Source: Alienimonas californiensis
GTDB taxonomy: Bacteria > Planctomycetota > Planctomycetia > Planctomycetales > Planctomycetaceae
NCBI RefSeq assembly: GCF_007743815.1
Contig: NZ_CP036265.1
Span: 2,746,823-2,810,822, forward strand
Reading direction: 5' to 3'
Length of the DNA: 64,000 nucleotides
The translations under genes were made by a program, and so were the position numbers. Position 1 is the stretch's first letter; each line of letters begins with the position of its first letter. Below the pieces are notes generated by a model. It saw only the letters and a program-made list of their open reading frames with translations. It searched no databases and was not told the origin of the DNA. Of the stretch, positions 62,078-64,000 are shown one piece after another.

Positions 62078-63736
62078 ATGGCGGAACTGCATCACGAGTG
62101 CGGCGTCGCCGCCGTCTATCACCTTCCCCCGGAGTCGGAACCGGGCGACGGTCCCGCGGACTGGCATCGCTCCGGAGACCCGGGCCCCAGCCCGCTGGCG
62201 CCCCGCGTCAATAAGGTCCCCCGGCCGGATCAGACCAGCCGGCTGATCCCCCGCGTGCTGTTGGATATCCAGAACCGCGGGCAACTCGCCGCGGGGATGA
62301 CTTCCTTCGACCCGAAGCGGCCGGAGGTACTCTCCACGCTGCGGGGCGTCGGCAGCGTCACCGAGGTCTTTCGGCTGAACCGGGAGCCGAAGTACCAGGC
62401 CTTGATGAACCAGCACGGCGGCGCCGCGGCGATCGGCCACGTGCGGTACGCCACCTGCGGCCCGGAGGACCCGAACTACGCCCAGCCGTTCGAGCGCCGC
62501 CACCTCGAACTGCGCAAGTGGTTCGCGTTCGGCTTCAACGGGCAGTTGGCGAACTACACGGAGCTCCGCGACGAAATTCTCGCCGCCGGCGATCGGCACC
62601 TCTCCCGGGAGACCGATACCGAGATCCTGCTCCACCTCTTCTCCAAAGAACTCTCCGCGGACCCCCACTGCTCCCCCGCGGAGCTGATGTCCCGCGTCGG
62701 GCGGCACCTGGACGGGGCGTACAACGTCGTGTTCCTGAACGCCCGCGGCGAGATGTTCGCCGCCCGCGATCCGCTGGGCATCCGGCCGCTCTGCTGGGCC
62801 CGGGAAGGCCGCATGTTCGCAGTCGCCAGCGAGTCGGTCGCCCTGGCGAACCTCGGGTTCCGGCACGAAAGCATCCGCGACGTCGAACCCGGCACGGTGG
62901 TCAGCGTGCGCAACGGGCGGGTCGAAGTCGAACAGTTCGCCGCCCCCCCCGCCGAGGAGGACCGCCAGACGGCCCACTGCTTCTTCGAGTGGATCTACTT
63001 CGCGAACGTCGCCAGCAAGATGGACGACCGCGACGTCTACTCCGTCCGCAAGCACCTGGGCGAGGCGCTGGCCCGGCAGGAAGAGTTGCTGATGGACGAG
63101 GACACGATCGTCGTCCCGGTCCCCGACACCGCCAAGGCCGCCGCGGACGCGATGGCCTACGGCCTCGGCGTGCCCTGTTTGGAAGGGCTGCTGCGGAACC
63201 GTTACGTCGGCCGGACCTTCATCGAGGGCGGCAACCGGGCGGACAAGGCCCGCCTGAAATACACCCCGCTGCCGGAAGTGCTCGCGGGGAAAAAGGTGTT
63301 GCTCGTCGAGGACACGATCGTCCGCAGCACCACGATGCGGGCGCTGATCGACCAGCTCCGCGAGCGCGGCCGGGCCGCCGAGGTCCATGTGCGGGTCGCC
63401 TGTCCGCCGATCGTCGCCCCCTGCTTTTACGGGATCGACATGAGCACCGTGCAGGAGCTGTTCGCCCCGCGGTACCTCGAGCGCCCCGGCGAACCGCCGC
63501 GGGAGTTGGACGCGGAGGTCGAACGGGCGATGGCGGACGAACTGGGGGCCGATTCGCTGCGGTATCTGCCGGTCGCCAGCATCGCCGAGGCGGTGCAGAT
63601 GGCCCGGACGAGCCTCTGCCAGGCCTGCATCGACCGCCGCTACCCGACCCCGCAGGGCCGCAAGCTGTACCAGTTGGCGCTCGCCCCCAACTCCGGCGAC
63701 GGCCGCACCTACGCCCAGGCCACGCAGGTCTCGTAG
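62078..63736 (+). CDS. purF: Amidophosphoribosyltransferase
   Basis: A 552-residue enzyme, the first committed step of purine synthesis. ATG 62078 gives [10 protein letters not shown] with the catalytic Cys at residue 8, so a 7-residue propeptide would be removed. The glutaminase domain shows NRGQLAAGM and [18 protein letters not shown]; the PRTase domain shows [21 protein letters not shown]. Four Cys matching the Fe-S ligands of the Bacillus-type enzyme are present: [18 protein letters not shown] and [13 protein letters not shown]. An insertion of about 30 residues follows VYHLPPE, and there is extra sequence at the C-terminus. Confidence 0.95.
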   Translation: MAELHHECGVAAVYHLPPESEPGDGPADWHRSGDPGPSPLAPRVNKVPRPDQTSRLIPRVLLDIQNRGQLAAGMTSFDPKRPEVLSTLRGVGSVTEVFRLNREPKYQALMNQHGGAAAIGHVRYATCGPEDPNYAQPFERRHLELRKWFAFGFNGQLANYTELRDEILAAGDRHLSRETDTEILLHLFSKELSADPHCSPAELMSRVGRHLDGAYNVVFLNARGEMFAARDPLGIRPLCWAREGRMFAVASESVALANLGFRHESIRDVEPGTVVSVRNGRVEVEQFAAPPAEEDRQTAHCFFEWIYFANVASKMDDRDVYSVRKHLGEALARQEELLMDEDTIVVPVPDTAKAAADAMAYGLGVPCLEGLLRNRYVGRTFIEGGNRADKARLKYTPLPEVLAGKKVLLVEDTIVRSTTMRALIDQLRERGRAAEVHVRVACPPIVAPCFYGIDMSTVQELFAPRYLERPGEPPRELDAEVERAMADELGADSLRYLPVASIAEAVQMARTSLCQACIDRRYPTPQGRKLYQLALAPNSGDGRTYAQATQVS

Positions 63737-63749
63737 GGGCTCCGGCCAT

Positions 63750-63846
63750 CGCATCTCCCGAGAGTTCGGCTGAGAGATGCGGGTCCTTCGAACGCTTGCG
63801 GTTTCGCGGCGCCGGAGAACCCTCGACCCCCGCGAAGCCGCAAGCG
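63750..63846. repeat. Tandem intergenic hairpins after purF
   Basis: A short stem pairs CGCATCTC (63750-63757) with GAGATGCG. A longer one pairs CGCTTGCGGTTTCGCGG (63793-63809) with CCGCGAAGCCGCAAGCG (63830-63846), with one mismatch. Probably transcription termination plus a REP-type element. Confidence 0.6.
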
Positions 63847-63913
63847 ACTCATCAACCCCGAGCGAGCGCAACGGTTTGCCCGGCGATCAGCGACCCGTCC
63901 CCGCATCCCGTCT

Positions 63914-64000
63914 ATGAACCGCTCCCACACCACCGAGATCCGCGTTCGCTACGCCGAGACGGATGCGATGGGCGTGCTTCATCACGCCGGCTACCTGATC
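63914..64000 (+). CDS. Acyl-CoA thioesterase, hotdog fold (partial, cut by window end)
   Basis: Only the first 29 residues are in the window: TTEIRVRYAETDAMGVLHHAGYLI. This is the YbgC/4-hydroxybenzoyl-CoA thioesterase signature, with the catalytic Asp in YAETDAMGVLHH. The reading frame runs off the end, so its length, full fold and substrate cannot be given. Confidence 0.75.
   Translation, partial: MNRSHTTEIRVRYAETDAMGVLHHAGYLI

Overview
The window is high-GC bacterial DNA (GC-rich third codon positions, frequent GTG starts, many 4-nt ATGA/GTGA overlaps) from what is most probably a planctomycete. The pointers are a YTV-repeat protein, a DUF1207 protein, a DUF4159 protein with an all-alpha toroid domain, an HTTM protein, and a ketosynthase/ACP/phytoene-desaturase-like operon of the kind known from Planctomycetes. 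kdsB implies LPS-type Kdo and hence a Gram-negative envelope. A high-GC Planctomycetaceae member is a reasonable guess; the genus cannot be fixed from this sequence alone. I see no rRNA, tRNA, CRISPR array or prophage.

Layout: 0.1-3 kb holds an overlapping operon of a phytoene-desaturase-like FAD oxidoreductase, a FabZ-like dehydratase and a membrane-anchored endonuclease/exonuclease/phosphatase (EEP) protein. 3-8.3 kb holds small envelope proteins, an HTTM protein with its partner, and a CobA-HemD fusion for siroheme. 8.4-13.2 kb holds a methyltransferase, a DUF1207 protein, and a tightly coupled operon (helical-repeat/beta-sandwich protein, PQQ-type propeller, FluC fluoride channel). 13.3-22.9 kb holds guaA, a MEST-like hydrolase, a lipoprotein, surE, the YTV protein, a sugar-nucleotide epimerase and a polytopic membrane protein. 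22.9-29.1 kb holds a MoxR ATPase, a DUF4159/toroid protein, and a convergent operon (lipoprotein, second toroid protein, Tat-signal NPCBM protein). 29.2-34.7 kb holds purQ, a Cys-rich lipoprotein, a BrkB/YihY protein, a long non-coding or weakly coding stretch with an ECF-type promoter, an ECF sigma gene and a second EEP protein.

34.8-35.8 kb is one complete insertion sequence sitting inside an intergenic palindrome. 35.8-41.3 kb is a housekeeping block on the minus strand (polyprenol-phosphate mannosyltransferase-like GT2, truB, pyrG, kdsB, a zinc-ribbon membrane protein). 41.7-46.1 kb is the lipid-like operon (ketosynthase, ACP, small membrane protein, FAD oxidoreductase) and an epimerase. 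46.1-57.2 kb holds DUF4240, DUF429 and DUF72 proteins, a secreted protein, FxsA, a GH63-like glucosidase, an orphan FHA-GAF histidine kinase, a lipoprotein, SOD and a GT2. 57.3-64 kb holds an uncharacterised 575-aa protein, a CtBP-like dehydrogenase, a 59-aa membrane protein, proB, purF and the start of a hotdog thioesterase.

Two themes run through the window. First, two separate phytoene-desaturase-like oxidoreductases are each co-transcribed with fatty-acid-synthesis-type genes, so together they encode most of an acyl-ACP-based pathway of unknown product. Second, gene ends are marked by long perfect inverted repeats falling into several sequence families; one copy is split by the insertion sequence, which defines its target duplication and ends exactly.
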